Shown piece after piece: positions 52,862-63,102 of a DNA stretch of 64,000 nucleotides; position 1 is the first letter of the stretch, and each line of letters starts with the position of its first letter. Both the position numbers and the translations under genes were made by a program. Source of the DNA: Arion vulgaris (Eukaryota > Mollusca > Gastropoda > Stylommatophora > Arionidae); assembly GCA_020796225.1 (NCBI GenBank), contig CM036767.1, forward strand, positions 18,803,927-18,867,926, written 5' to 3'. Under the pieces are notes generated by a model. It was not told the DNA's origin and ran no database searches. It worked only from the letters and a program-made list of their open reading frames with translations.

Positions 52862-53160
52862 TTATCATACAATTTGTTCCTTGTTATCAGGTGTTTGAGT
52901 TGTTATTTATGATACCACAATGATTATTTATTGCTTAAAGTGGGCAGTGTCCAGGTGATTGTATAAATTGTGGACAGCCTCAGGTCAATGGATAAATAAT
53001 GTGTAGCTTTAAAAATTTATATTCCGTAACGCTTTATTGATTTCAATTTATTTTTAACATTTGAGTAATTTAGTAGGAAGTTTTTTACTTATCAAAATTC
53101 TGTCTTAACGCATAATTAGAATTCTTTCATTTATTTGCTCTACATCAGCCACTTGCTAAA
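52862..53160 (+). other. CDS1: Probable 3' UTR of the CDP-DAG synthase gene
   Basis: It follows the stop codon and is AT-rich and repeat-free. I see no standard AATAAA; GATAAATAATG near 52,990 is the nearest variant. The end of the transcript is not determined. Confidence 0.4.
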
Positions 53161-53478
53161 CCCCACTTTGTGGTCAGTATGTAATTTGTGCCTTAAAATG
53201 TGAGTTTGTTGGGCCAGTAAAATGTCTACATACAGCTTCTGTTTACTTTTTTTTTGGGTTAGATTCCCTATACAGCGGATTTAGAAAAAATGACCTAGGG
53301 GTGTCTATCTCCCTAGGCGAACCAGATGTTAAACTTGAACTTTGTGGTGAATGTTTCCCAGTCTACACCACTATTGAGGTGGGGTTGGCTTGTGTGTTGT
53401 GCGGGTCAATAGCGGGCTACTAATTTTTTCATTTTGTGTCCATTCTAAGAGAGATTAACTGACCCCAACTCTGCAGGA

Positions 53479-53729
53479 CAGAACTAAGCAGATTACCAGT
53501 GGAGAAAGAGCTAAGGAATAGACCATGGCGATGGAAAGGACATACATTGAGAAGACCGACCGGAAGCATTGCAAGACAGGCACTGTTTTGGAATCTGCAG
53601 GAAAAGAGGAGTAGGTAGAGAGCTGGAGGCTGATATTAAAAGGATAGGTAAAACATGGCAAGAATTGGAAGAATGGCAAGAGAGAGGTTGTTGAAGACCT
53701 GTGCTCCGTTGGGAGTTGAAATATGAAAG
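53479..53729 (+). mobile_element. 5'-truncated LINE end, 12-bp TSD
   Basis: A close copy of 21,735-22,040 (RWKGHTLRRPTGS, QALFWNLQEK), with deletions. AACTCTGCAGGA flanks it at 53,467-53,478 and 53,730-53,741. It splits the dispersed repeat also present at 45,790-46,095. Confidence 0.9.
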
Positions 53730-54010
53730 AACTCTGCAGGATGCAGAGCCAGGTACAGAACACATTGCAGACCGAATTCATTCATTTATCCTAAAAAATG
53801 TATCCAGCTAATGCACATAGTAACAGCTTTGCTAATGAAATCAGCACTTGTAGTACAACTGTTGCAAGTATCATACTAGATGTCAAGATCATTACTGCCA
53901 CCATTGAAGGACTCAGAGAACACATTTACTAATTCAGTTATCGTTTCTGACTCTCAGACCATGCTTTCAAAGATCTAAATAACCAGTGAAGGTAGTAATG
54001 AAGGGTATAC

Positions 54011-54695
54011 ATGTGGGCATCTGTAGCTTAAGTGGTAGTGAGCTTGATCACAACCCAAGCTTACCTGGTTCAAACTCCGCAGCAGGCAGTTTGGAAGTAA
54101 ATTCGTTTCCATGGATTTTTGAAAGTAAAAATAGACAGCACTGTTCAGAAAGCAATGGCAAACTACTGAACGTGTAAGTTAGTTAGTTTGTTTCTTTCAT
54201 GCCAAAGGCGGCACATAGGGCAGAGGTTTTAGATCTCCATGTGATGCGGTTCTTTGCTAGCAGTTGGAGATCTTGTATGGTTTTACATCCCAATAGTTTA
54301 CTTTCTTGTTGGATGGTTTTCGAAGCATGGTCTTTGGTCTTCCACATTTTCTTTTCCCAACTGGTGTCCACATACGGACTTGTCAATTTGTCCTCTTTTC
54401 ATCTGATCTAAGAACATGACCTAAATATTTCCACCTTTGTTTCCTTATAATATTTGATACGGGTTGTTGGTGTGTTCTATCTCTCACTGTGTTGTTAGAA
54501 ATGAAATCACTCCATTTGACTTTTAATAATTTTCGGAGACATTTATTCTCAAAGTTGTCCAGTTTCTTATCAATTTTCTTTGATATCTCCAGTTGATTTC
54601 CAACTTTCACAACCAGTGTAAGTGGTGCCTAGAAAATCAAAAACTCATTTACTGGGGTTGATGGCTATGTCCTGTAAAGGATATATAGTGATATT
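54011..54695 (+). mobile_element. SINE-E copy split by a LINE
   Basis: Left part: GGGCATCTGTAGCTTAAGTG, CTGGTTCAAACTCCGC, GCAATGGCAAACTACTGAAC. Right part from 54,616: GTGCCTAGAAAATCAAAAAC, GGTTGATGGCTATGTCC. The inserted LINE end is 54,180-54,615. Confidence 0.88.
54180..54615 (-). mobile_element. LINE end fragment in SINE-E, 8-bp TSD
   Basis: Minus strand VGNQLEISKKIDKKLDNFEN, KCLRKLLKVKWSDFISNNTV, RDRTHQQPVSNIIRKQRWKY, LGHVLRSDEKR, then VWTPVGKRKCGRPKT, ending (AACT)n. GTGTAAGT flanks it at 54,172-54,179 and 54,616-54,623. Confidence 0.9.
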
Positions 54696-54749
54696 CATAT
54701 AGATACATGAAGGGAAAATTACCACCTGTGAAATCAGATGCTTGAGGAA

Positions 54750-55080
54750 AGCGGTAAATAAAACAAGAGGCCATATACAAAATTAGAACAGTCGGAACAC
54801 CTGTTGTTAGATTTATTGAAAAACAGAGACTCAAATGGTTTGGCCACTTGGTGAGAATGAGCCGGCTACACCAGTTGCAAGAGAGTAAAACCTAAAGATG
54901 GAATCATCAAGAGGAAGAGGCAGACCAAGAAAAAGATGGATTCATAAGTTACAGACTCCACTTAAAACTTCACTATATCACAAGATATCAAGTGACTGAG
55001 CGTGCACTATCTAGGAAACCAATCATCAGTTAAATGCGACACCTAACTGCTAAAAACGGAGGACAAAAGAAATGTAGATG
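54750..55080 (+). mobile_element. LINE end fragment
   Basis: VGTPVVRFIEKQRLKWFGHL, VRMSRLHQL, then VTERALSRKPIIS and a CGGAGGACAAAAGAA end. A sister fragment is at 55,980-56,150. Confidence 0.7.
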
Positions 55081-55139
55081 CTTTGAACCTCCAGTTTCTT
55101 ACTTCAATCTAATGTCTTGAATTTGTATGTTTAAAGGAG

Positions 55140-55365
55140 GCGAAGTATTGTCCTAAACCCTCTAGGTTTTCCTATTGTCTGGTCCCTCTGTGCAGATATA
55201 GCACACCACCCACCGTAAAGTTTTGCACAGAGCATGAACTCTGTAGCTCCAGCAACAATCATATGGATCATTGAAAAAATACAGGCGTGAACCAAATGAC
55301 TTGGTCTGTGTTTGAACCCATGGCCCTCAGAATGCAAGGCACACTTTGCCATGGATACCATATAT
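55140..55365 (-). mobile_element. SINE-G related copy
   Basis: Minus strand CATGGCAAAGTGTGCCTTGC, GAGGGCCATGGGTTCAAACA (B box), GCTGGAGCTACAGAGTTCAT. Related to 8,446 and 31,378. Confidence 0.55.
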
Positions 55366-55559
55366 AGCTGGCCAGTTACATAGATGTCACCTTATGCCAT
55401 GCTTGATGCCAAAGTTCTTCAGTGTCTGTATCGCATCATCATCAGGGATCAAGTCATCATCATGGATGGATGCTTAAATCAATCAGAAAGTCACCAATAC
55501 TAAAACTGAACAAATACCAAAATATCAACAGGTTGGAGTAAATTGTCATTCTGCACCTC

Positions 55560-55860
55560 AGAACAGGAAATAATCAACTCTGCAGTCACATATATACATA
55601 ATTCAAGAATGGTAGTTCAACCATGTACAAGAAGGGTCCTTTCCTGGAACCCACAGAGGCAGCGAAAGAAAGGAAGATCTAGAAATACTTGGTGCGGAGA
55701 TCAACAATATACAAAAGAACTGCAGGAGATAGCTAGAGATAGGAAGACTTGGCATGAGTTGGTTGAGGGACCATGTCCCAATCCAGGTTAGAAAGGCAGA
55801 GAGAGAGTTCAACCATGTGTACAGATGACTGCAGAATATATACTTCAAGACTGCCCCAAA
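55560..55860 (+). mobile_element. LINE end fragment
   Basis: RRVLSWNPQRQRKKGRSRNT, WCGDQQYTKELQEIARDRKT, WHELVEGPCPN. It is followed by a piece with MTAEYILQDCPKNYLL, the CCHC-type end of another LINE. The two may be a chimera. Confidence 0.75.
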
Positions 55861-55979
55861 AATTATTTACTGAGGAAAACTTCACCGGCCCAGTGAAACA
55901 ACACAAGATATAAAACCACACAGACATGTGAAAGATCTACAAAAGATGAAAGTTTATACCAGAGGTAGCATTGAATATA

Positions 55980-56150
55980 TATAGACAATATTTCAAGCAA
56001 ACCAAGAAAAAGATGAATTGATGGAGTTACAGACGAATTAAAACTCCAGCAGATCAAGTGACAGAGCATGCACTATCTCGGAAACCGATCATCAGTTAAA
56101 CCTGTGACACCTAGCTGCAAAAAGCAGAGAAGGGCAAAAGAAGAAAGAAA
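55980..56150 (+). mobile_element. LINE 3' end fragment
   Basis: AGATCAAGTGACAGAGCATG, CACTATCTCGGAAACCGATC and ATCAGTTAAACC match 54,985-55,080. Confidence 0.6.
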
Positions 56151-56703
56151 AATTTCACACAACGAAAGGAAGGATCATCCTGATAAATATGTTCCTGTAG
56201 AGCCCATCATATATCACCCCTATCCATATTAAATGTGCTCTTCATAGATGCTAAATCTGGCTATACTGGTAGATTATTTCTTATTCATCCATACTTTCCG
56301 TCTTTATTCTCAAACTACGTAGGGATTTATTCTCTTTCATAAATAAGCTTTAGTGAGATAAAGTTATTATATATTCATGTTTATATTGTATATTTTTTAG
56401 ATACTCAATTTTTTTTAACTGAATGTGTTAACTACGGTATCCGCTTTGATCTGGAGGTTTTTTGTTGCTTGTTTTCAGCGAGATCTGCTAATGGATCTGG
56501 CAAGCATATAGCATGAGAGTTATATTAGTTCAACTGCACATGCTAAGGTCCACAGTATTATAGTGGTACATATGCTGAGTACTGTCATGCTCTCAATATA
56601 CAATTTTAATTGTTAAAGATTCTATTTGTTTTTTAAATGGTTTTTCAAAGCTCTGAGACTTTTGAAAACTTTTTATTGTGTTATTTTTGTTCATTGCTTA
56701 ATT
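56151..56703. other. No feature seen
   Basis: AT-rich DNA between a LINE end and the hAT MITE. Confidence 0.4.
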
Positions 56704-56998
56704 CAGTGGTTCTCAAAGTTTCATGAAGTCGTGGCACACTTGAAATCCTACAACAAATCATAGGCGCACTATACACAAAAACGTAATAAATAAGATGCAA
56801 AGAAATACTGAAATAATTGGAAAATGCTACATACCTTTATTCATAATTTAATTTCTGCCTATGAGAAGCATGAACCTGATCTGTCTTGGCAATCTTTTTA
56901 CCCTGGTGTCCGCTGGCACCGCATTGCCAGCCTCTGATCTGGGATTTCCTTAGGGCGCACCTAGGAATTTCACTAGGCACACCCTTTGAGAACCACTG
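56704..56998. mobile_element. hAT-type MITE
   Basis: It starts CAGTGGTTCTCAAAG and ends TTTGAGAACCACTG, perfect inverted ends of the hAT (Charlie-like) type. Inside, GTGGCACACTTG and GGCACACCC mirror each other. An 8-bp TSD would be GCTTAATT left and ACATAATT right, which differ at some positions. No coding. Confidence 0.9.
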
Positions 56999-57267
56999 AC
57001 ATAATTATTTAATGTTTGATGTTAATATCTATTAGAATCCTGTTTATCTTCGGAGACAATGAGTGTAGAGCACATTGTTGGGATTTTGTATGAGTTGCAG
57101 CTTGTTTGTTTGTTAGGTGGAGGATTAAGCCTCTTTACTTTTTTTTAACCGACTGGAGTCATTTTGGTTATATCAGGACATATTCACTTTTTTGTGTTGG
57201 ACTATATAGTTTTAGACTAGTACTCGAAAGGACTTTATGTGGGTCCTTTTTCATACCTCGAGGAATA

Positions 57268-57415
57268 TTGAGTGATTTGGGAAACGTTCCTCCGGCCACC
57301 TTTACTTCCCAGTGCTTTTCCTGGTACCCAATTGAGGTTGGGTCGACCTGAGACTCATTACAGTCAGAAAAACATTCCACGTCAACTGTGGAATTGAACC
57401 CGTACCATGACTGTT
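57268..57415 (-). mobile_element. SINE-F partial copy
   Basis: Plus strand CTTTACTTCCCAGTGCTTTT, CCTGGTACCCAATTGAGGTT, GGGTCGACCTGAGACTCATT, CAACTGTGGAATTGAACCC (B box reversed). Confidence 0.75.
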
Positions 57416-57722
57416 TATAGAGTTGCAATATATTCAGATGTGATTTTTGTATTGTCTGTGATATAGTCTGGTAGTATGCCTGAAAATGACATGGTATTGT
57501 TCGAGAAGAATACTGGTGATTCTTAATAGTATAGTGATTTGTGATGATCATTATCACAGTACTCCAGACAGGGCCATAGTTTATACTATCTCTTCTCCGA
57601 TATCTTAACCATATCTTTTCCTGAGATTGTAATGTATCTTTTTCTAAGCCACTTTTGTTATTGGGGATGGTTTTATATGCGGATCCTGTAATATTACTTG
57701 TAAGCATTGTGACAAGGAACAA

Positions 57723-58290
57723 ATAGGCGAAACTGGCAAAAAATGCTCAGGGGCCGTTTCGGCCAACACTTATAGGATATACGTAAATGCTCGGTGACCC
57801 CTGTAGCCACTCCTTTCAATGAAACTGACCATTCGCGATATCCAGATCACAGCCATCCGATCATGCTCTTCTAATGATTGGAACCGATTTACTCTAGAAA
57901 GTCGTTTTATATCTTTATATGTTACCTTGCGTCCTCATGGACTCAACACACTACATTCCGACACTTCTTAATACTGTCTCTTCTCATTCTCCATAATATA
58001 TGTTAAATGTATATATTTGATTATTATTATTTTATCATATTTTTTTCAATTTCTATTTTTCAAATTTTTTTTGTTTTTAGTCACATATTTTAATTTTACG
58101 GCAGTTAGGGATTTGTTGTCTGATTTTATGTCTGCCGTATAAAAAGTCTGAATTTCTTCACTTCTGGTAAATCTTTTGCTTGATAAAGGCCTTTTGGTCA
58201 AAACGTCGCTGTATATTGTTTTTTTAACTTTGTAAAACTATAGTACTTTGTTTCTACTTGTTTCACAATTGCTACATAATTTTACTGCAG
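57723..58290 (+). mobile_element. Possible Penelope-like element end with hammerhead-like motif
   Basis: At 58,180-58,209 the plus strand has TTGATAAAGGCC, TTTT, GGTCAAAACGTCG. A four-pair stem (GGCC with GGTC) lies between sequences resembling hammerhead core CUGAUGA and GAAA, each mutated. Upstream, GGGGCCGTTTCGGCCAACAC at 57,750 is a second GGCC...GAAAC-type motif on the other strand. Penelope-like elements are known to carry hammerhead ribozymes in their terminal repeats. No protein was found, so the call rests on these motifs. Confidence 0.35.
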
Positions 58291-58681
58291 TCTTCCCTTA
58301 TATCAATATTAATATCTTTTATATATAGAGTATAATTATCAATGACACCCGTTCGGTGATTGATTAATAAAATGTCCAGTGCCTCTAATAAAGTGTTTGT
58401 TTTTGCAGGTTCCTATTTTAACCCAGATCTTCACTCTGGATAGGAATGCAGATTTATAAATGTTTTCAGTCATCTATGTGATCTGCTTCTCTTATGGCTT
58501 TGATAATGTCTACACTATCTAGTGACTGTCCTTTATCGACCATTGTTATATCAATCAGATCTGTACACTCATTTCCTTATACTTCTGCATGTCTTGGTAC
58601 AAAAATAAAGGTTAAATGGGTCATTCTGGTTGTGACAAGCCATTCCTACCTTATACAGCCAGCCTGAATTTTTATCAGCTT

Positions 58682-58880
58682 ATTCATTGATTTGCAGAGT
58701 GTGAACTCCTGTGTACTTAACCACTTCAGAGCCATAGTTGCTGCTTTGATCTTGATAGTATGCACTCTGCTGGTAGCCCTGAAAAGGACCCGGTTTTATT
58801 CTGAAAGGATACGTATCACTCTTAAATGTTTGGTTTCTGGTAGAAGACTTGAAAAGTGGTAGCCTTCCCTGGCATGCATA
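58682..58880 (-). CDS. Candidate C-terminal coding exon, unidentified gene
   Basis: After an acceptor-like ttatgcatgccag, the minus strand reads GRLPLFKSSTRNQTFKSDTY, PFRIKPGPFQGYQQSAYYQD, QSSNYGSEVVKYTGVHTLQI, NE and a TAA. The frame is clean for 66 codons. The Tyr/Gln/Ser-rich segment resembles cytosolic tails of membrane proteins such as synaptogyrins, but I cannot name it. No upstream exon was found. It may equally be part of an unknown mobile element. Confidence 0.35.
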
Positions 58881-58894
58881 ATATAAGCAAGTTG

Positions 58895-59250
58895 CTTGTG
58901 GAGTCATTGGAATATTTGTCCAGAGATACCTGATTTCAGTGTAAGTGAGATTGAGTCCCTAGTTATATTAGAGACTGATAGTAAAATGTAGATCCTGTGT
59001 TAAAGTTAAACACATAAAAGAACCCTTTGCAGTTCAAAATTGAAAATAGCAGGCTGGAAAGACACTGCCTGCAAAATTCATTAGAAATATTTAAAATAAA
59101 ATTTTGACAAAATATTTTTATCATCTTCTAAATTACATCGGTGACGCTTGCCGGTGTTTCGAAGTTCATGCACTGCTGTTGAGATCTTCCTGTGTAAGAA
59201 AGAGATTGGACCACACATGGTTATTCACCGAAGTGCAATTATGGTCCAAT
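58895..59250 (+). mobile_element. SINE-C copy, head truncated
   Basis: GTGGAGTCATTGGAATATTT, GTGAGATTGAGTCCCTAG, CAGTTCAAAATTGAAAATAG, GAGATCTTCCTGTGTAAGAA and CCGAAGTGCAATTATGGTCC. Confidence 0.82.
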
Positions 59251-59254
59251 CAAT

Positions 59255-59480
59255 CAAGCAAGTAGTCTGGCTTTACCATTGTTAGATTCTGTTTCCAGCT
59301 GGTCACATATCTGGTAATCTCTTCCAAGTTTGATGTATTTGTATTCAGTGCCTTCAAATCTCGTTTAACTGATGCTTCCCATTTTGTATTGACATTGAGG
59401 GGAAGCTGGAGTGCCTTTCTGGGTATGTTCATATTGAGGATCACCTTTCCCTTTATTGTGCAGGCGCCCCTTCCCATCTA
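59255..59480 (-). mobile_element. LINE end fragment
   Basis: Minus strand MGRGACTIKGKVILNMNIPR, then TKWEASVKRDLKALNTNTSN, LEEITRYVTSWKQ. The pattern (W)..SVKRDLKAL.I....WE..A.DR..W resembles RTE-like LINE C termini, with conserved Asp/Arg lost. Confidence 0.45.
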
Positions 59481-59663
59481 CGCGGCTGATGAACCCAAGG
59501 GATCAAGATTGATACAACTTTGCACTAGCAATGTCACAGAAGTTACCCGGGTTTCACTGAATACAACGACAAACTGCCTTAATGTCTCTGGCTCCTGAAT
59601 AATATCTATTATACTTGTGTATATAAAATAACCACATTGTGCATCTTGCTGCCATTATTTGCA

Positions 59664-60510
59664 GTTTAAATAATAGAACCAATATCTTAGTACCATTCTT
59701 TGCAGATTTAAGAATAGAACCAATGTCTTAGTACCATTTGATGTAGATCAAAGAATAGAACCAACATCTTAGTGCCATTTGATGTAGATCAAAGAATAGA
59801 ACCAACATCTTAGTGCCATTTGATGTAGATCAAAGAATAGAACCAACATCTTAGTACCATTTGATGTAGATCAAAGAATAGAACCAACATCTTAGTACCA
59901 TTTGATGTAGATCAAAGAATAGAACCAACATCTTAGTACCATTTGATGTAGATCAAAGAATAGAACCAACATCTTAGTACCATTTGATGTAGATCAAAGA
60001 ATAGAACCAACATCTTAGTACCATTTGATGTAGATCAAAGAATAGAACCAACATCTTAGTGCCATTTGATGGAGATCAAAGAATAGAACCAACATCTTAG
60101 TGCCATTTGATGTAGATCAAAGAATAGAACCAACATCTTAGTACCATTTGATGTAGATCAAAGAATAGAACCAACATCTTAGTACCATTTGATGTAGATC
60201 AAAGAATAGAACCAACATCTTAGTACCATTTGATGTAGATCAAAGAATAGAACCAACATCTTAGTACCATTTGATGTAGATCAAAGAATAGAACCAACAT
60301 CTTAGTACCATTTGATGTAGATCAAAGAATAGAACCAACATCTTAGTACCATTTGATGTAGATCAAAGAATAGAACCAACATCTTAGTGCCATTTGATGT
60401 AGATCAAAGAATAGAACCAACATCTTAGTGCCATTTGATGTAGATCAAAGAATAGAACCAACATCTTAGTGCCATTTGATGTAGATCAAAGAATAGAACC
60501 AATGACCTCT
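59664..60510. repeat. Minisatellite, ~41-bp unit, ~20 copies
   Basis: The unit is AAGAATAGAACCAACATCTT, AGTACCATTTGATGTAGATC, A. Copies are nearly identical except for GTACC/GTGCC and rare changes; the first two are diverged (CATTCTTTGCAGATTT). The last unit runs into AATGACC, ACATGTAAATTGTAACTAAG, GAG, which resembles the core of SINE-A/B (AAGAATAGAACCACTGTTAC, CATGTCGTAAGAGGCGACTA). Confidence 0.95.
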
Positions 60511-60699
60511 ACAAAACATGTAAATTGTAACTAAGGAGAGTTTTATATTGGGTCAGAACTGACTTTATTGCACTCTGGACAGACCCTCAGGTACTTAGTC
60601 TGTTTCAGTAAATGGCAACAGGAATCCATTCTGAAGTTATCTGTGCCTTGTTAGTTAAGTATTTTTCACATCTATTATTATTAGACTAAATATGCAAAG

Positions 60700-60830
60700 A
60701 GATTGATTAATCAACATCGAACTGGCGTGTTGGGTCGCTGGACGCTGCTGGATTTGCTGAGGCTGAGATCGGAGCACCTATGGACATGTCCGGAGTGCTA
60801 TGATGATAGTCCTCATATAACTGATAACTG
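60700..60830 (+). mobile_element. LINE C-terminal fragment (EHLWxCPEC family)
   Basis: LINQHRTGVLGRWTLLDLLR, LRSEHLWTCPECYDDSPHIT, then stop. This is the clearest version of the tail. Confidence 0.75.
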
Positions 60831-60921
60831 ATTTCACATCGGTCCTCTCAAATGACTTCCTACTCATCCAGAACATGATTCCAAAATGTATATAATTTAA
60901 TTGAAGCTGTATGTCATCCAT

Positions 60922-61181
60922 GTCTTCTTCGGACGCTCCATGTCGACCACTTCTTAAACCACTCTTTGTGATTTGTATGTGATCTGAGGTTAGGGCATTG
61001 TACGTTGCACCAGTTATGCATCTACAAGTAGGCCAGCACATCTGATTTCTGCAATGATTTTTATTTACTAGGTAGCTTCCTAGGCGCCTACCTCCATCGT
61101 CCCTTACAAGGCATGTTGCCTTGTAGTTCACAGTGTTACTATTCTTTGCTCCCCTTTCGAGTCCTGGCAACACACAGGCGA
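60922..61181 (-). mobile_element. SINE-B copy
   Basis: Plus strand TCTTCTTCGGACGCTCCATG, TTTGTATGTGATCTGAGG, CAGTTATGCATCTACAAGT, TTTTTATTTACTAGGTAGC, GAGTCCTGGCAACACACAGG. Nearly full length. Confidence 0.85.
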
Positions 61182-61286
61182 AATGTCAGTATGTAATTTA
61201 TTATACTTTGCACTGACCTCTGTGTTAGCTACAACAAACATTGAAGTTTACAAAACAGTATTATATATTATATAAGTTAATAACAT

Positions 61287-61359
61287 GGAGTGTCTGGCCA
61301 AATGGATTAGGGCGCTGACTACCATTCAGAAGACCCGGTTCGATCCCCGTTAAGGTCCA
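61287..61359 (+). tRNA. tRNA-like sequence, probably a pseudogene
   Basis: It has a good A box (TGGCCAAATGGATTAGGGC), a perfect B box (GGTTCGATCCC), a length of 73, and a T6 terminator after it. The anticodon loop would be CTACCAT. However, the acceptor and T stems have several mismatches, so it is more likely a decayed tRNA or SINE head than a working gene. Confidence 0.35.
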
Positions 61360-61396
61360 TTAGTTTTTTCTGTCAATAACATAAAGAAAAAATGAT

Positions 61397-61513
61397 AACC
61401 TGAACAGTTTGGCGGCGACTGCTCTAGCCATGTAGCCATCAAATTCCACAGGCACAGGTTCCCCCTGTTCTACACCACTCTAAAAAGCGATATTACAGGC
61501 AGTAACAACCATT
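61397..61513 (-). repeat. Dispersed repeat I
   Basis: Plus strand AACCTGAACAGTTTGGCGGC, ACAGGTTCCCCCTGTTCTAC, GATATTACAGGCAGTAACAA: reverse of 30,566 and 48,489. Confidence 0.5.
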
Positions 61514-61619
61514 TTTTTTTGTTTGTTTTATAAGCTAACTCTTTCCAGGCACAGTTATTTCCTCAATTTTTTGTCTTACAGTTAATTCAAGGGGGGCAAA
61601 AAAGCAATACTCGTCAATA

Positions 61620-61879
61620 TACAGGGTGTTCAACTTAAAAGCAGCCTATGAATGGAGCTAATCTGGCATATATGTATGAAAATGAGAAGGTTCAGTTATG
61701 ACGTAGTATAGGTCAAGGTTGTGATGGTGTGTAATTGTAGTGCGGGAAGGGGCGATGAACAAATGTGACGACAGGACGAGCTAGTCAGAACCGGTTTAAA
61801 TAGTAAATAAACACAACGCGATAGATTATCTGGCAAATTTCGATTTGTCAATGGGGCTGCAATTATCTTGAACACCCTG

Positions 61880-61881
<2 letters not shown>
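61620..61881. mobile_element. Tc1/mariner-type MITE
   Basis: 262 bp with inverted ends TACAGGGTGTTCAA and TTGAACACCCTGTA, flanked by TA at 61,618-61,619 and 61,882-61,883. No coding. It borders a TA microsatellite (61,885-61,924). Confidence 0.85.
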
Positions 61882-61924
<43 letters not shown>

Positions 61925-61926
<2 letters not shown>

Positions 61927-62020
61927 TCTTTGCTTTTACGGTTGGGCATAGGCCCTCAACCAACTCATGCCAAGTCTTCCTATCTCTAGCTATCTCTGCA
62001 GCTCCCTCAGCTCTTCATAT
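61925..62020 (-). mobile_element. LINE end fragment
   Basis: Minus strand ELQR.LEIARDRKTWHELV(E), close to the IARDRKTWHELVEGPCP of 55,740. Confidence 0.6.
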
Positions 62021-62096
62021 CTCTAATATATCTTTATATACTAAATTGTAAAAACTGACAACCTATTAGAATAACAAGGTTAAAAAGTAGTAGAAG

Positions 62097-62337
62097 TCTT
62101 CTTTGCGTCCTTTCTTTACAACCAATTTTAATCACTTTTTATGATATGTTTGATCTTTGCCAAGAATGTGTATACGTTGCACATTGGTTTGGTAGGCCCT
62201 AAACGCATAGACGTTTAGGACACATGCATCTGATTTCAGCCAAACCTCCTAAGTCGCCTCTTACGACATGCGTGGCAGGTAACAGTGGTTCTATTCTTTA
62301 CACCCAAAATATGGGCCCCGGTAACCACTCAGGTGAA
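62097..62337 (-). mobile_element. SINE-A copy (short form), 9-bp TSD
   Basis: Plus strand TCTTCTTTGCGTCCTTTCTT to GGTAACCACTCAGG. TAGTAGAAG flanks it at 62,088-62,096 and 62,338-62,346. Confidence 0.9.
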
Positions 62338-62464
62338 TAGTAGAAGTAAAACTAGAAAGACTTCTTATAAGGGAAGCAACTCGAATGGTGCAGTGTACAG
62401 CGAATGGCGTTCACCTGAATTCTGGTGTGGTGCAGTGTGCTGCAAAAAGCATGGAAAGAGTTAA

Positions 62465-62768
62465 TAATGTTTCTTACTGTGTTGCTCTTTTATTTGCAGA
62501 ATGTAACTGAGAGCTTTGTTATATTAGTGAATAATATTCTTTGCTTTTTTGAATGGGACTAATATGTTTAAATTGTTTTGTTCTATGCCTTGTATTTTAA
62601 ACAGCGTATCACCAAGTGCACTTTATAAGCATGTATTGTTTATTGTTGATTTTGTTCAAACTTTAGTCAAACTATCCGATGCTGAATCAATTTCATTGTT
62701 TATAAATCATCTTAAGCTGAATCGATTTCAATGTCTGCATTTTATCTATTGTAAAATATACACAAAGC
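62465..62768. other. No certain feature
   Basis: A plus-strand acceptor-like tract (tctttatttgcag) is followed at 62,501 by a frame reading NVTESFVILVNNILCFFEWD and a stop. It is too short to call an exon. Confidence 0.25.
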
Positions 62769-63102
62769 TTGATTGATTGATTGATAGGACCATCATCATT
62801 GCACTTCGGTGAGTAACCATGTGTGGTCCGATCTCTTACGCAGGAAGATATCAGCTACAGTGTACGAACTCTGTAGCACCGGCGAGGGTCCCCGATGTAA
62901 TTTTGAAGCTATTTTTGTAAGAATTTTATTTTTAATCATTTCTAATTAATTTTCCCCGAGCAGCTGCTTTCCAGCCTGCTCTTCTCGATTTTGAACTGCA
63001 AAGGCTCTTTTATCTGCTCAAATTTAACACGGGACCTACTTTTTATCATCTGCCTCCAATAGGACTAGGAACTCGATCTCATCTACACTGAGATCAGGGA
63101 TG
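62769..63102 (-). mobile_element. SINE-C copy, head missing
   Basis: Plus strand GATTGATTGATAGGACCATC, TTGCACTTCGGTGAGTAACC, GCTCTTCTCGATTTTGAACT, TAGGACTAGGAACTCGATCT. Confidence 0.85.

Larger units (their letters stand above)
61535..62464. mobile_element. TTAA-flanked MITE (family T1), copy 3, with four inserts
   Basis: Ends CTAACTCTTTCCAG and GGAAAGAGTTAA. The shared interior segments are broken up by a Tc1-type MITE (61,620), a TA microsatellite, a LINE end (61,925) and a SINE-A (62,097). Confidence 0.82.

Noticed and set aside
57168..57722. 184-codon minus-strand frame
   Set aside because: It runs through a SINE-F copy and unrelated flank; the part QVDPTSIGYQEKHWEVK is the SINE body.
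59664..60510. CRISPR-like array
   Set aside because: Units are contiguous with no unique spacers, and the DNA is animal; it is a minisatellite.
60778..61173. 131-codon minus-strand frame
   Set aside because: Most of it is the translation of a SINE-B copy.
61287..61359. Functional tRNA gene
   Set aside because: A and B boxes are good, but acceptor and T stems have several mismatches; listed only as a tRNA-like pseudogene.
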